DNA from: 0-14-3-00-62-12 sp034440555
GTDB lineage: Bacteria > Pseudomonadota > Gammaproteobacteria > Xanthomonadales > Ahniellaceae
Direction: 5' to 3'
Assembly: GCA_034440555.1 (NCBI GenBank)
Contig: JAWXCG010000322.1
Coordinates: forward strand, 1-64,000
Length of the DNA: 64,000 nt
In this document: positions 36,458 to 45,377 of the stretch, piece after piece
How positions within the stretch are numbered: the stretch's first letter is position 1
Layout of the letters: every line of letters starts with the position of its first letter
Position numbers and translations under genes: made by a program
The notes under the pieces: model-generated
The model's database searches: none
Told to the model about the DNA's origin: nothing
The model's input: the letters and a program-made list of their open reading frames with translations, nothing else

Positions 36458-36559
36458 GGGAATCTCTGAACAAGTCCGGAGCCGCGATAGCCCCCTGAGT
36501 CAGGAGGCGAAAAGCCGCAGGTTGGCCAGCTCCGCTGTTGAGAGCGGCGGTTTGGCAAG
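36458..36559 (-). repeat. Dispersed ~100-bp repeat, copy 2 (reverse)
   Basis: Reverse-complement copy of the element at 15301 and 57106: GGGAATCTCTGAACAAGTCC at one end, then CGGAGCCGCGATAGCCCCC, AAAAGCCGCAGGTTGGCCAG and CTCCGCTGTTGAGA. More diverged at its outer edge than the other two copies. Confidence 0.75.
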
Positions 36560-36925
36560 ACATAAGCAGTGTGGCGAAGACCAAGTCGTGACTTGTACAG
36601 ACCTTCCTTAGAGGTACGAGCTTGGACAATTCGTGTGCTTGAAGCCCACTCGGACCTCTGTATTTGCCCTGAATGCAGGCTGGTCAGTGTTAGGAGCCCC
36701 GAAGCCACTGCGATCGCGCGGCGGCGTTTTGGTTTGGGTGCTTGCGCGTAGTGACTTGTGATCAAAGTCTAACCGAGGAATTTTGGTTCGATCGATGAGT
36801 GGCAATCTGCGGGTGGCAAAGTCATCGATGCAGGGTGCGAGTCAGGTTGCTTGGCGCCGACGAAGCATCGCGCTCTGCCTGCAACGCCGCATACGCATTC
36901 GATGCGACCGGCGCGAATCCTTACC

Positions 36926-36953
36926 AAAGAAAAACCCCCGCTCGCGCGGGGGT
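36926..36953 (-). terminator. Rho-independent terminator of the 537-aa surface-protein gene
   Basis: On the minus strand, CCCCCGCGCGAGCGGGGG followed by TTTTTCTTT: a strong GC stem with a T-run, 28 bases beyond the stop codon at 36982. Confidence 0.88.
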
Positions 36954-36981
36954 TCTTGTCACACACTTTGACTAACAGCTA

Positions 36982-38595
36982 TTACGGAACGGTTGCCGAG
37001 CCGTACGAGCGTGAGCCCTTGTGCTTGAACAGACCCGAGTAGTTCGCCAGCACGCCTGGTGTAACAGCGCCGTTGGTGAAGGACGCAGCCCAGAAACCAG
37101 TTGTGGGCAAGCCGTTCCACACATTGCCGGTCGTGTCCGGGTGCGACTGGTGCAGGTTGATCAACGAACCACCGCCAGCAACCGCTTCGTACAGACCCAG
37201 GCGCATCCAACCGTCGAACACGCCAAGGGACTGGGCGTCAACGTTGGCAGCCAGACGCGATCCGAGGATCGTGCTACCCGAAACCAGAACTTCAGGCTGG
37301 TTGAACGTGATCACGTTGGTTTCCCACAACAGTTGCGGAGTTTCAACCTGACCTTCCGGCGGACGTGGCGAGAATGGCACGCAAGACGGGTCGGTCGGAT
37401 CGCTACAGAACGTGGCGTTCGGGCCTTCTTCACGGTTGAACACAGTCAGGTTAACGTCGACTGGAGCGATACCGGTGTTGGTGGCCGAGGAAGCGGTCGG
37501 GAAGATGCGGGTGAACGGCGGATCAGCAATCAAGCCAGTGATCGCCTGGTCAACATAGGCGAACTTGGTTGGGAAAGTGACAACCCATTCAGACGCGCCG
37601 CCAACCGATGCACTGGTGATGAACTCATTGAAGAGTGCGTCATGCGAGAACACTGCCGATACTGCATCGATACCACCGCCAGCCTGCTGGGTGGCGATCG
37701 GTGTCAGCGGGTAGGTCGAGGTGATGACCGTTCCGTTACTGAACACATTGGCAACAGCCGTGGTCGCGGTCGAACGAGCACTGATCAACGACGGCAACTG
37801 CGAACCCGGATCGGTGTGCTGGATGATATCGCTGAACGCATCAACTGCGTCGGCGTTGTAAGCCAACATGGTGCCTTGGAGCGCATCAATGATCGATGCG
37901 GAACCAAACAATCCGCCCTGCGGCAGATCCATATCGGCGAACTGGTTGATCGTCCAGTACGTGACAGCGGCAGAAGCGGCGCCGAACGGAAGCCAAGCGC
38001 GCTCAACCTGCAGGCAGTTAGCCGGCACACCGGTGGAGCCGTGGGTGATCGCTGCCAACGAGTTGAAGTCAACGTTGGTCACTTCACCCATCTCGATCAT
38101 CTCGAAATGGCCTTCGCGGGTACGATCCAGCGTGTTCGGACCAGCTTCGTTGTTTGAACCGGTGTAGGCAAAGTTCAAGAACGGAGCGTAACGATTGCCG
38201 TTGCCCAGCTGCGGCAGACTCGGATTGCCCTTGATACGCGGCACCGTGCAGCTGTTGTCCAAGGTAACGATGTTACCCGGGTTGTTCGGGCCGGTGTCCG
38301 ACAACGAGAACACTGCAGCAGTCCAAACGTCGAACGGCGACAGGTACAAGTTAAAGTCGAGCACTTCGCGAGAGTTACGACCCTCGAGGAAGCGGACCTT
38401 GACGGCTTTGCCGGCATCGGTCGTGTTGACTACGGAGACCAGCGTCTGGTTACCAGCGTTGACTGTGTAGTAGGGGTACAGCAACACCTGACCCAAACCA
38501 TCTGGGTTGATGTTTATTGCGTTAGCGACGCTCGCGATGCCCGCCACACCGGCGATGCCCGCAATGACTGCGTTCGTCAGGGCATTCTTCTTCAT
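36982..38595 (-). CDS. Abundant-type exported surface protein
   Basis: 537 aa with a clean signal peptide (KKNALTNAVIAGIAGVAGIA, cleaved after ANA). The mature N-terminus, GLGQVLLYPYYTVNAGNQTL then LISVVNTT-like VSVVNTTDAGKAV, belongs to a family of uncharacterised proteobacterial exported proteins. No enzyme motif or membrane anchor is seen. ATG 38595 has an excellent AGGAG site 7 bases upstream; an A-rich untranslated leader, a plausible promoter and a strong terminator all suggest high expression as a single-gene unit. Could be an S-layer-like or other envelope structural protein. Confidence 0.72.
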   Translation of the reverse strand: MKKNALTNAVIAGIAGVAGIASVANAININPDGLGQVLLYPYYTVNAGNQTLVSVVNTTDAGKAVKVRFLEGRNSREVLDFNLYLSPFDVWTAAVFSLSDTGPNNPGNIVTLDNSCTVPRIKGNPSLPQLGNGNRYAPFLNFAYTGSNNEAGPNTLDRTREGHFEMIEMGEVTNVDFNSLAAITHGSTGVPANCLQVERAWLPFGAASAAVTYWTINQFADMDLPQGGLFGSASIIDALQGTMLAYNADAVDAFSDIIQHTDPGSQLPSLISARSTATTAVANVFSNGTVITSTYPLTPIATQQAGGGIDAVSAVFSHDALFNEFITSASVGGASEWVVTFPTKFAYVDQAITGLIADPPFTRIFPTASSATNTGIAPVDVNLTVFNREEGPNATFCSDPTDPSCVPFSPRPPEGQVETPQLLWETNVITFNQPEVLVSGSTILGSRLAANVDAQSLGVFDGWMRLGLYEAVAGGGSLINLHQSHPDTTGNVWNGLPTTGFWAASFTNGAVTPGVLANYSGLFKHKGSRSYGSATVP

Positions 38596-38708
38596 CACAA
38601 CACTCCTAAATGGATAACAGGGCTTTGTTTATTTCTTTGCTTGCTTCTGCCTCGCCCTGCCTTGACGTTTGGACGCCAAGTGCGAACGGGGCAGGCAACA
38701 GCAAGCCT

Positions 38709-38737
38709 AATGTAAAGCAAGGGTGGGAGCAATGCAA
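38709..38737 (-). promoter_or_regulatory. Putative sigma-70 promoter of the 537-aa surface-protein gene
   Basis: On the minus strand, TTGCAT (38737-38732), a 17-base spacer, and TACATT (38714-38709). It would give a roughly 100-base leader containing the A-rich stretch GAAATAAACAAAG before the AGGAG site. Confidence 0.45.
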
Positions 38738-38741
38738 TCCC

Positions 38742-39377
38742 TCATCCACCCGCCTCAGTGGGCAGATGGTACCAGACCCCGTCCGCCGCAATCCAGCGCT
38801 CTTTCACGAACGAAAATGACTCGGTAACGCCCATTCCTGCAGTCATTCTGACGCGAAAGTCGACCAGCAGGCTGACCTCGCAACTCAGCTCAGACGAACA
38901 TTCGACATGATCGAATGCGGCTCGAAACCAGCGCACCGGCCGTCCAGCCATGTCGTAGGCATACTTGGACTTGTTGTGCGTCTTCTTGTAGCCCGGGGTC
39001 AGGTATTCGAATGCTTCTTCACCTTGACCCGCGATCAGCAGCGCCCACCGCTCGATGGCTCTCTGCGTCAGCTCCGCCTTGGGATTGCGCTTGGCGTCCA
39101 GCTGTATAGCGTCGCTGGTAAGCATCTTCGGTAGGGGTTCGGCGGCGACCGCATTCTCGTCAATGGGCTTTGGCGGCCAGTAGCCACCCGGGGTTGCAGC
39201 TGGCTGAGGCTCGCTACTTACCGGCGCATGCTTCGCAATGGCAGGCTCAGGAGTAGCCGCCGCCGGAATTGCTGCGGGCTCCGGTGTGGGCGCCTCGGTT
39301 CTGTTGGCTGCGCAGGCGCTCAGTGCGAGCGTCAGCGCGAACGCATAGCCCATACGTGACAAGTGAGAAGCTTTCAT
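38742..39377 (-). CDS. Lipoprotein downstream of gspD
   Basis: 211-aa predicted lipoprotein: MKASHLSRMGYAFALTLALSACAA gives a type II signal with lipobox LSAC. A Pro/Ala/Glu-rich linker (residues 27-80) leads to a globular C-terminal domain (ELTQRAIERWALLIAGQ, AFEYLTPGYKKTHNKSKYAY, SCEVSLLVDFRVRM) with an NTF2-like feel. The frame could start at ATG 39428, which overlaps the gspD stop, but the signal peptide fits ATG 39377 much better. As the gene directly after the secretin it is a candidate accessory or pilotin-like factor, though longer than classic pilotins. Confidence 0.7.
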   Translation of the reverse strand: MKASHLSRMGYAFALTLALSACAANRTEAPTPEPAAIPAAATPEPAIAKHAPVSSEPQPAATPGGYWPPKPIDENAVAAEPLPKMLTSDAIQLDAKRNPKAELTQRAIERWALLIAGQGEEAFEYLTPGYKKTHNKSKYAYDMAGRPVRWFRAAFDHVECSSELSCEVSLLVDFRVRMTAGMGVTESFSFVKERWIAADGVWYHLPTEAGG

Positions 39378-39424
39378 GGATGGATGGACTCCGGATATTG
39401 AGAATTCGAATTGCTGGCCGCTGA

Positions 39425-41857
39425 TCATTGAGCGTCGAGTTTTTTGAGCAAGGGCTTCAGCCCACTGAAACGCGATTTGTATTCTTCGGTGACGGTGCGC
39501 GCGGACTCGGCATTGTCGATCACCGTTGGTTTGATCAGCACCAGGATCTCCTGGCGACTTTTTACCTTGTGCGTAGTTCCGAAAAACCTGCCGAGCACCG
39601 GGATGCTCATCAGGCCCGGAATACCGTCCCTGGATTCCGTGTTGGATTCCTCGATGAGGCCCGCCAGGACCACGGTCTCGCCGCTCTGTACGGCGATCTC
39701 GGTCTGAATGGTGCTCTTGTCGATCGGTGGATTGGTGCTGCCGGCGGGCGCAGGGCCCGGCGTGCTCTTTTCCTGCTTGATCTCCATGTACACCAAGCCA
39801 CCTGGATTGACGCGCGGGGTCACATCCAGCGTGATGCCGGTATCGCGGTATTGAACCTGATTGAACGCGTTGTTGACGCCGCCCGTTCCGGGATCAGTGA
39901 TGCCGCCTGAGTTGAACGAAACCTGAGTCACCGGGATGGACTGGCCAGAATTGATGTTGGCTGTCTTGTTGTTGAGTACGACCAGAGAGGGCGCGGACAG
40001 CACCTGGGCATTGCCGCGTGTCTGCAACAGGGAGATCAGCGCCTCTGCCTCGGTGTTTAGAAAAGTCCACGCCAATCCGGAAGCGCCGGCACTTCCTGCA
40101 AAACTACTCCAGGCGTTGCGCAGCGGCAGATTGAGGTTCTGACGACGCGCATTTTCGTTGCGACGAAGTTGACGATAGGGGAAATTGGCGGGCTGCGTGG
40201 AAGCAGTGGAGTTCTCAAAGAACCACTGCACGCCATAGGATAAATCGCCAGTCAGATCGACGCGCAGGATCTTGGCCTCGATGTGCACTTGCAGCGGCAC
40301 GATATCCAGGCGTTTGATCGCACCGAGAATCGCCTCATACTCTCCCGGCGTGGCGCGGATCATCAGCGCGTTGCTTTCCTCGATCGAGGTGATGCGGATG
40401 TCCTCGCTCCCGGCCACCGAGATGCCCTCACTGGAAGTCGGTTGCAGCGACTGCTTGGGCTCCACTTGCGGACGTTCGCGCATGCCGGTGTTGGTGCTCT
40501 TCAGCTCGACCGCCTGCTGACCCGGTGCCACGCCGCCTATACCCGAGGGGCGCGCACCCCCGCTGGAACCGCCACTACCGCCGAACACTTCGGTCAGGCT
40601 CGCACCCAGCTCGACGGCCTTGACGTTCTTGACATAGTAGACGTAAAGCTGTGCGCCGGACTCACTGCCGCCGCGATCCAGGCGGCGCAGCCACTCTTCC
40701 GCGCGCGCCAGATACTCGGACTGTGGAGTGATGACCAACACCGCGTTGATGCGTTCGATCGGCATGAATCGGAACAGCCCGGCCAGTGGTGTTGGACCGC
40801 CTTCACCAAAGATCTTCTCCAACTCGGGCACCACTGTCGCCGCCTCCACGCGCTCGAGCGGATAGACGCCCACCGACATCCCGGACAGCCAATCGACATC
40901 GAATGTCTCGATTGTCTGCAGGTAATTTTCCAGGTCCGATCGGGTACCGGCGAGCACAATCATGCTGCGCGTATTGTCCGCCTTCAGGATTGCACCTTGA
41001 CGCGCATACGGGGTCAGTAGCTCCTGCATGGCAGTGGCCGAAATAAAGCGCAACGGCACCACGCGCACTTCATAACCCTTGGCGTCGATCAGCGGCCCGG
41101 TGCGCGGCACCAAGTTACCTGGAATCGCTTGGGCGATCGGCAACACGGTGTAACGCCCATCTTTGTAAACCATGGTCGCGTTATTCCAAGCCAGCAGCAT
41201 CTCCAGCACGCTCATGGCCTGACTGCTGCTGATCGGTTTGGCCGTGGCGAACGTAACTTGACCGGCAAGTCCCGGCGCGATCACATAGTTTTCCTGCAGC
41301 AATTCGCCAAGGATTGCCTTGACCACGGCCTGAAGCGACTCGGCCTCAAAATTGAACACCACTTCGCCTTCCACGGCCCCTGCTTCGGGGCGGCGCCGGG
41401 AGGCATCCTCGTTGATGAATTTGCCAGTGCCTATCTCGACTTTGGCGCGCGCACTGGCAGGAAGTTGATCGCCTGGGGCAGTGGCGATTGACGCATCTGC
41501 TGGTGGCACGGAGACGGTGGTGATCAGATTGGGGTCCTGCGCAGCGACTGCGGCCGGCGTCGTTGCGACTGCTGGTGCAATTTCGTTTGCCGCAGTGTTT
41601 GCCAGCGCCGGATCGATGGGTTTGGCGACAACCTGGGGATCGCTCGCTTGCGGGCCGGAGCTCTTGGTCTCGAACGAACCCATGGGCAAGTCGTCAGCGG
41701 GCACCGAATCACTGGGCGCATCAATAATATCGCCAGTACCAGCACAGCCCGACGTCGCGATCAGGGCAATCCCGATCAACATTAGGGGCATCAATCTGAA
41801 GGCGCTTCTTCGCACGTTGTCACTCCACGAACACGGGTACATGAGATTGCTATTCAC
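39425..41857 (-). CDS. gspD: Type II secretion system secretin GspD
   Basis: Outer-membrane channel of the T2SS, 810 aa. A lipoprotein-type signal (LMLIGIALIATSGCAG) is followed by an N0 domain (VVFNFEAESLQAVVKAIL), N1-N3 repeats (VRVVPLRFISATAMQELL; YYVKNVKAVELGASL), and the C-terminal secretin core (VLSAPSLVVLNNKTA, QSIPVTQVS, ITLDVTPRVN, VVLAGLIEE). A Gly/Ser-rich loop at about residue 430 lies in N3. Starts GTG 41857 overlapping the gspC stop, or ATG 41842. Placing gspD at the operon end resembles Xanthomonas xps. Confidence 0.94.
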   Translation of the reverse strand: MNSNLMYPCSWSDNVRRSAFRLMPLMLIGIALIATSGCAGTGDIIDAPSDSVPADDLPMGSFETKSSGPQASDPQVVAKPIDPALANTAANEIAPAVATTPAAVAAQDPNLITTVSVPPADASIATAPGDQLPASARAKVEIGTGKFINEDASRRRPEAGAVEGEVVFNFEAESLQAVVKAILGELLQENYVIAPGLAGQVTFATAKPISSSQAMSVLEMLLAWNNATMVYKDGRYTVLPIAQAIPGNLVPRTGPLIDAKGYEVRVVPLRFISATAMQELLTPYARQGAILKADNTRSMIVLAGTRSDLENYLQTIETFDVDWLSGMSVGVYPLERVEAATVVPELEKIFGEGGPTPLAGLFRFMPIERINAVLVITPQSEYLARAEEWLRRLDRGGSESGAQLYVYYVKNVKAVELGASLTEVFGGSGGSSGGARPSGIGGVAPGQQAVELKSTNTGMRERPQVEPKQSLQPTSSEGISVAGSEDIRITSIEESNALMIRATPGEYEAILGAIKRLDIVPLQVHIEAKILRVDLTGDLSYGVQWFFENSTASTQPANFPYRQLRRNENARRQNLNLPLRNAWSSFAGSAGASGLAWTFLNTEAEALISLLQTRGNAQVLSAPSLVVLNNKTANINSGQSIPVTQVSFNSGGITDPGTGGVNNAFNQVQYRDTGITLDVTPRVNPGGLVYMEIKQEKSTPGPAPAGSTNPPIDKSTIQTEIAVQSGETVVLAGLIEESNTESRDGIPGLMSIPVLGRFFGTTHKVKSRQEILVLIKPTVIDNAESARTVTEEYKSRFSGLKPLLKKLDAQ

Positions 41858-42585
41858 TGTGGCTTTTCCTGGGAACGCATCCGCTCAGCTTCTTCTCGCA
41901 ACTGCTTGCGGCGTTCCTCGATACGTTTTCTGATTTCTTCGGCCCGCACCTGGTTATTGGCATCGGGGACCTGATTGTCGGACGCCATCGCGGTGCTGAT
42001 CGGTGGGGGTGGCGGTGGCGGCACGTTGGATCCAGGCATGCCCGGTGGCATCGGCGGGGGCACAGGCGCAGCGCGCGCCGATGCATCCACCAGAAGTTCC
42101 AAGTCCTGTCGCCCCAGGCCCTGTCCTTCAAATACTGCATTGCGCGGTCTTACTTCGACAAGTTTCCAGCCACTTTGTTCACCCTCCAGCGAGGCCCCCA
42201 CTTTGATGACCGTAGATTGCCCGGTGTTGTTGTCACGGACGATAGCCAACTTCACCTTGGGCGTCATGATGATGCTGGTCAGCGTCACATTGATCGGTTG
42301 CGCAGTGGGCTCAGCCCCCGCCTCGGTACCCACTTCCTCAACTGGCGTAGGCTCGCGCGATTCATTGAATACGGGGTGTTCGAGCACAGGCGCGTACTCG
42401 CCCCAGGACGGCAGCTTGAACACTTCCTTGTCCAACGCAGAAAGCGCATTGGAAGAGGATGCCGCAGCGTCACTCTGCAATAGTGAGTAGCCGGCGCCTA
42501 CGCCAAGCTTCTGCGCGATGCCGATCGCAGCGAATGCAGCGGCCACGCTTGAAAGGATAATAGTGATGCGGCGCGCCGGACTCAT
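41854..42585 (-). CDS. T2SS inner-membrane linker protein (GspC/XpsN-like)
   Basis: 243 aa: short cytoplasmic N-terminus, one membrane span (IILSSVAAAFAAIGIA), then a periplasmic part with an HR-like domain (INVTLTSIIMTPKVKLAIV, VIKVGASLEGEQSGWKLVEV) that should contact the secretin N0 domain. No PDZ domain; instead a proline-rich segment (residues 180-195) and a highly charged C-terminal helix (RKRIEERRKQLREEAERM). The position between gspM and gspD fits XpsN of Xanthomonas. ATG 42585 overlaps the gspM stop. Confidence 0.78.
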   Translation of the reverse strand: MSPARRITIILSSVAAAFAAIGIAQKLGVGAGYSLLQSDAAASSSNALSALDKEVFKLPSWGEYAPVLEHPVFNESREPTPVEEVGTEAGAEPTAQPINVTLTSIIMTPKVKLAIVRDNNTGQSTVIKVGASLEGEQSGWKLVEVRPRNAVFEGQGLGRQDLELLVDASARAAPVPPPMPPGMPGSNVPPPPPPPISTAMASDNQVPDANNQVRAEEIRKRIEERRKQLREEAERMRSQEKPQ

Positions 42586-43223
42586 GGGCTGTCCTTGGCT
42601 TTGATTCGGCCGGTCTTTTCGTCGATCTCCACGCGCTTGCGGATGTAGCCGTAAAGATCGAAGCGAATGTCGAGGTAGGTCGAAATCTTGTTCTGGCCTG
42701 GCTGCACATATCCCTGCTGCCGAAAAATTTGCGGGTCGTCGATAAAGAGAAACGGACTAGCGCTCTCCAAGTCATACAGAATGCCCGCGAACGGCTCCAG
42801 GTCGCAGCGCAGGCGCACCTTGATGGTGACGCGTTCGAATCGCTCCGGCTCAGTGGCGTGCGCATATTGATTCATGATGATCTGGCAACGTGTCGGGTCG
42901 GTGGCGTGGCTTGACACGATCTGCTTCAATCGCTGCGTCAAGCCAGCAGCGGCCGACTCAAAATCAGCTTCCGGCAGGAAAGCCGGATTGTTCGACTCGT
43001 ACTGCTGGACTTCGGCCAGTTGCTTTTCCAGCGCGGGACGCTCAGCGGCCTTCTCACGAAAGCGGAGTTCCTGCGTACGCAGGTCGGAAATCTGTCCACC
43101 AATTTCGAGATGGCGCGCGGTGAACCACCAATGTACGCCCAACAGATAGGCCAAAAGGATCGCGATGACCAGAAGCACCGCGGCGAGAAATCGCCCGTGC
43201 TCAGCGCTGGGTAGCAGTTGCAT
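42582..43223 (-). CDS. gspM: Type II secretion system protein GspM
   Basis: 213 aa with one N-terminal membrane span (FLAAVLLVIAILLAYLLGV), a coiled-coil stretch (RTQELRFREKAAERPALEKQ) and a ferredoxin-like periplasmic domain (VTIKVRLRCDLEPFAGILYD, LDIRFDLYGYI). Works with GspL in the inner-membrane platform. Its start lies 23 bases inside gspL. Confidence 0.85.
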   Translation of the reverse strand: MQLLPSAEHGRFLAAVLLVIAILLAYLLGVHWWFTARHLEIGGQISDLRTQELRFREKAAERPALEKQLAEVQQYESNNPAFLPEADFESAAAGLTQRLKQIVSSHATDPTRCQIIMNQYAHATEPERFERVTIKVRLRCDLEPFAGILYDLESASPFLFIDDPQIFRQQGYVQPGQNKISTYLDIRFDLYGYIRKRVEIDEKTGRIKAKDSP

Positions 43224-44445
43224 CGGCGCTCTCCTTGCGGCGGGTCGCGTCGCTGTCGACCTTTTTCAATGACGTCGTCCCAGACTGTTTATTTCCGGCT
43301 ACATCCGCTTTGTCCGCGACTGCTGCGGCTTCCACCTTCTCGGCAACGCGCGCGCGCGCCTGGATCAGAAACTGCTCTTTTTGGGTGCGTGCATCCGGGG
43401 TGATCGCGCCCTGTAGCGCGGGACCTCGGATGGTGACGGACTGCTGCAGGATGGCAATCAATGATGCCGCTTCCTGACTGTTGCCCTGGATCTGCACCTC
43501 CCCGCGATTGATCGAAAGTCGCACCAGCGAGGTATGTTTGGGCAGCTTCTGGGTAAGTTCGCGCACAATATCGATGGCGACGGCGTGCTCTTTCTTGTGT
43601 GAAGCGAGAAAGTTTGCCCCTTCCACAGCCTCTTGCAATGTGCTGCCAAGCTTTGCGGTTTGCCGCGCATCGATCTTCACCTTGTCAACTGCCACCTGCA
43701 GGGCTTCGAGCGCAGACTCACGCGCAGTCAGCGATTGCTGCATCACCAGCCCGAGCAGAATCAAACACACTGCGCCCAGGATCAGATTGAGACGCAGGGT
43801 GGAGTTGACGCGCGTAGCGCGCGCTTCGACTGGCAGCAGATTGAAGCCCAGCCGACCGTTGTTGCCGTTATCACCGTCGAGCGCATGCAAGGAAAGCCCA
43901 GCCGCAGTCAGCGGCTGTACCAGCGCATCGGCTTTGCCACGCGGTGTCAGCAGCACCTCGACGTGCAGCAGCTTGGCGACCGCATCGCGCCTGGCAATGC
44001 GGTAGTCGTAGCGCACCTGATCGACACGGAACGGCGTCTGCCGGTCCAGTTCGAAGCCGATGACCTGAGCGAGATTCTCTTCTGCCGCCATCGGCAAGGT
44101 GAGATGCCGCTCGAGCATTTCGCCGCGCGGCAGCAAGGTGACGAGATCCGCCAGGTTTTCGCCGGAGGTCTGCATGCGCTCGGCCAGCGCCCGCATTTCT
44201 TCCGGCGCGGCATCGGCCGCGATGATTTCAACCACTTCGGGCGCGTCGGAGCGTCGCAATGCCCAGCCGGCCTGGACGCGCGCAATCAACAGCTGGTCGC
44301 GCCGCTCCAGAAACCACTCACGAGCCAGCGCCGGCAGAAACGACGACAACTCGGCTGTCCACCAAGTGAAAAACCTGCGTGCAGCGCTATTTCGGTAGCT
44401 CGCGGCGTAGCGCGCGAACAACCGGTTGAGGTTCATGGCAGCCAT
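43201..44445 (-). CDS. gspL: Type II secretion system protein GspL
   Basis: Platform protein linking the ATPase GspE to the membrane. 414 aa: a cytoplasmic actin-like half (VTLLPRGEMLERHLTLPMAA, VIGFELDRQTPF), a membrane span (LILGAVCLILLGLVM) near residue 235, and a periplasmic domain (DIVRELTQKLPKHTSLVRLS). It ends in an Ala/Lys/Glu-rich tail of about 60 residues. ATG 44445 overlaps the gspK stop by one base (TGATG). Confidence 0.88.
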   Translation of the reverse strand: MAAMNLNRLFARYAASYRNSAARRFFTWWTAELSSFLPALAREWFLERRDQLLIARVQAGWALRRSDAPEVVEIIAADAAPEEMRALAERMQTSGENLADLVTLLPRGEMLERHLTLPMAAEENLAQVIGFELDRQTPFRVDQVRYDYRIARRDAVAKLLHVEVLLTPRGKADALVQPLTAAGLSLHALDGDNGNNGRLGFNLLPVEARATRVNSTLRLNLILGAVCLILLGLVMQQSLTARESALEALQVAVDKVKIDARQTAKLGSTLQEAVEGANFLASHKKEHAVAIDIVRELTQKLPKHTSLVRLSINRGEVQIQGNSQEAASLIAILQQSVTIRGPALQGAITPDARTQKEQFLIQARARVAEKVEAAAVADKADVAGNKQSGTTSLKKVDSDATRRKESADATATQR

Positions 44446-45359
44446 CAATCGGCGCTCCCTTCGCGCCAGCGTAATATCGAGTAAGCACGCGCTCCGGGCG
44501 CTCCGCCGAGGCGGATGGTCGCGTCTACCAAGGTCCAGGTGCCATTAGGCATTGTGGCTTTGGACCGCAGAGTATAGGTGCCCGTGCCAACTTGGGCCAG
44601 CAAGGGCGTGCCGTCCGGCAACACTGCGGCCGCGCCGGCAGGGTCACCGGGCCGAAACTGACGGCGCATGGCCAGCAATTGCTGCGCCAGGATCGGGTCG
44701 ATGCCCTCGATCATCTGCAGTCCCAATTCGGAAGCAAACGCTGGATTGGGCCGATCCATGCCGCCATAGATCGTGATCTCGTTCTGCAATTTGGCAAAAA
44801 GCTCGTAGTTCATGCCCAGCACCTGCTGCAACTCGCCGATGGTGGTGAAGGGCGCATCGGCGGCGCCGTAGGAGAGATCGGCGGATTCGTAGTCGTTGTC
44901 TTCGGCGCCATTGAGCGTCAACAGATCATCGACATCACGCCAATCGATCACGGCTGCGGCAAGCTTGTCGGCCTCTTCCTGCTCCACCCCTACGGCTTTG
45001 AACATCAGTGTCAGCGTATTGATGCCGGCCGCGTTGATGTCGATCTTGCCGGATTCATCCTGCACTTCGATGCTCACTTTGGTTCCTTCAAACTCAAATG
45101 CGTATTGGCGCCCATCGGGCACCCACATTGTGAGTGGATCGAAGTTGCGAAGTTCCCACGCTGCGCGACTGATTCCAGCCTCGGCGGCATAGCGCGCCTG
45201 TGCGCTGTCGAGCAGAAATCGAGCCTGCATCGCTTCCGTGCGCGCTACCACGACGAAACCGCTGAGCAAAACAGCAAGCAACACCATCACCCAGATGACC
45301 ACGACGAAGGCTATGCCGCGCGTGCGGATTCGACTGTGCCTGGGGCTGCGATTGATCAT
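44445..45359 (-). CDS. gspK: Minor pseudopilin GspK
   Basis: 304 aa, the largest minor pseudopilin, expected at the tip of the pseudopilus with GspI and GspJ. Type IV-pilin-like N-terminus RGIAFVVVIWVMVLLAVLL, then the GspK helical domain: YAAEAGISRAAWEL, DESGKIDINAAGINTL, AVIDWRDVDD, TIGELQQVLGM. The usual Glu5 after the peptidase site is absent, as in other GspK proteins. Confidence 0.92.
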   Translation of the reverse strand: MINRSPRHSRIRTRGIAFVVVIWVMVLLAVLLSGFVVVARTEAMQARFLLDSAQARYAAEAGISRAAWELRNFDPLTMWVPDGRQYAFEFEGTKVSIEVQDESGKIDINAAGINTLTLMFKAVGVEQEEADKLAAAVIDWRDVDDLLTLNGAEDNDYESADLSYGAADAPFTTIGELQQVLGMNYELFAKLQNEITIYGGMDRPNPAFASELGLQMIEGIDPILAQQLLAMRRQFRPGDPAGAAAVLPDGTPLLAQVGTGTYTLRSKATMPNGTWTLVDATIRLGGAPGARAYSILRWREGSAD

Positions 45360-45377
45360 GGCCGTGGCACTCGCGTC

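Larger units (their letters stand above)
36039..36981. other. Long gap with repeat copy and terminator, no supported gene
   Basis: 943 bases locally richer in A+T than the flanks. A reverse copy of the dispersed repeat lies at 36458-36559 and a terminator at 36926-36953. Minus-strand frames of 60-80 codons exist, e.g. MYPFLIRLFMQPIHREIR... ending at 36151, but none shows family likeness or a ribosome site. The promoter of the 858-aa gene should be near 36040-36130. Confidence 0.4.

Noticed and set aside
36151..36765. 204-codon minus-strand frame
   Set aside because: It crosses the dispersed repeat copy, has no ribosome site or recognisable domain, and its composition is not protein-like.
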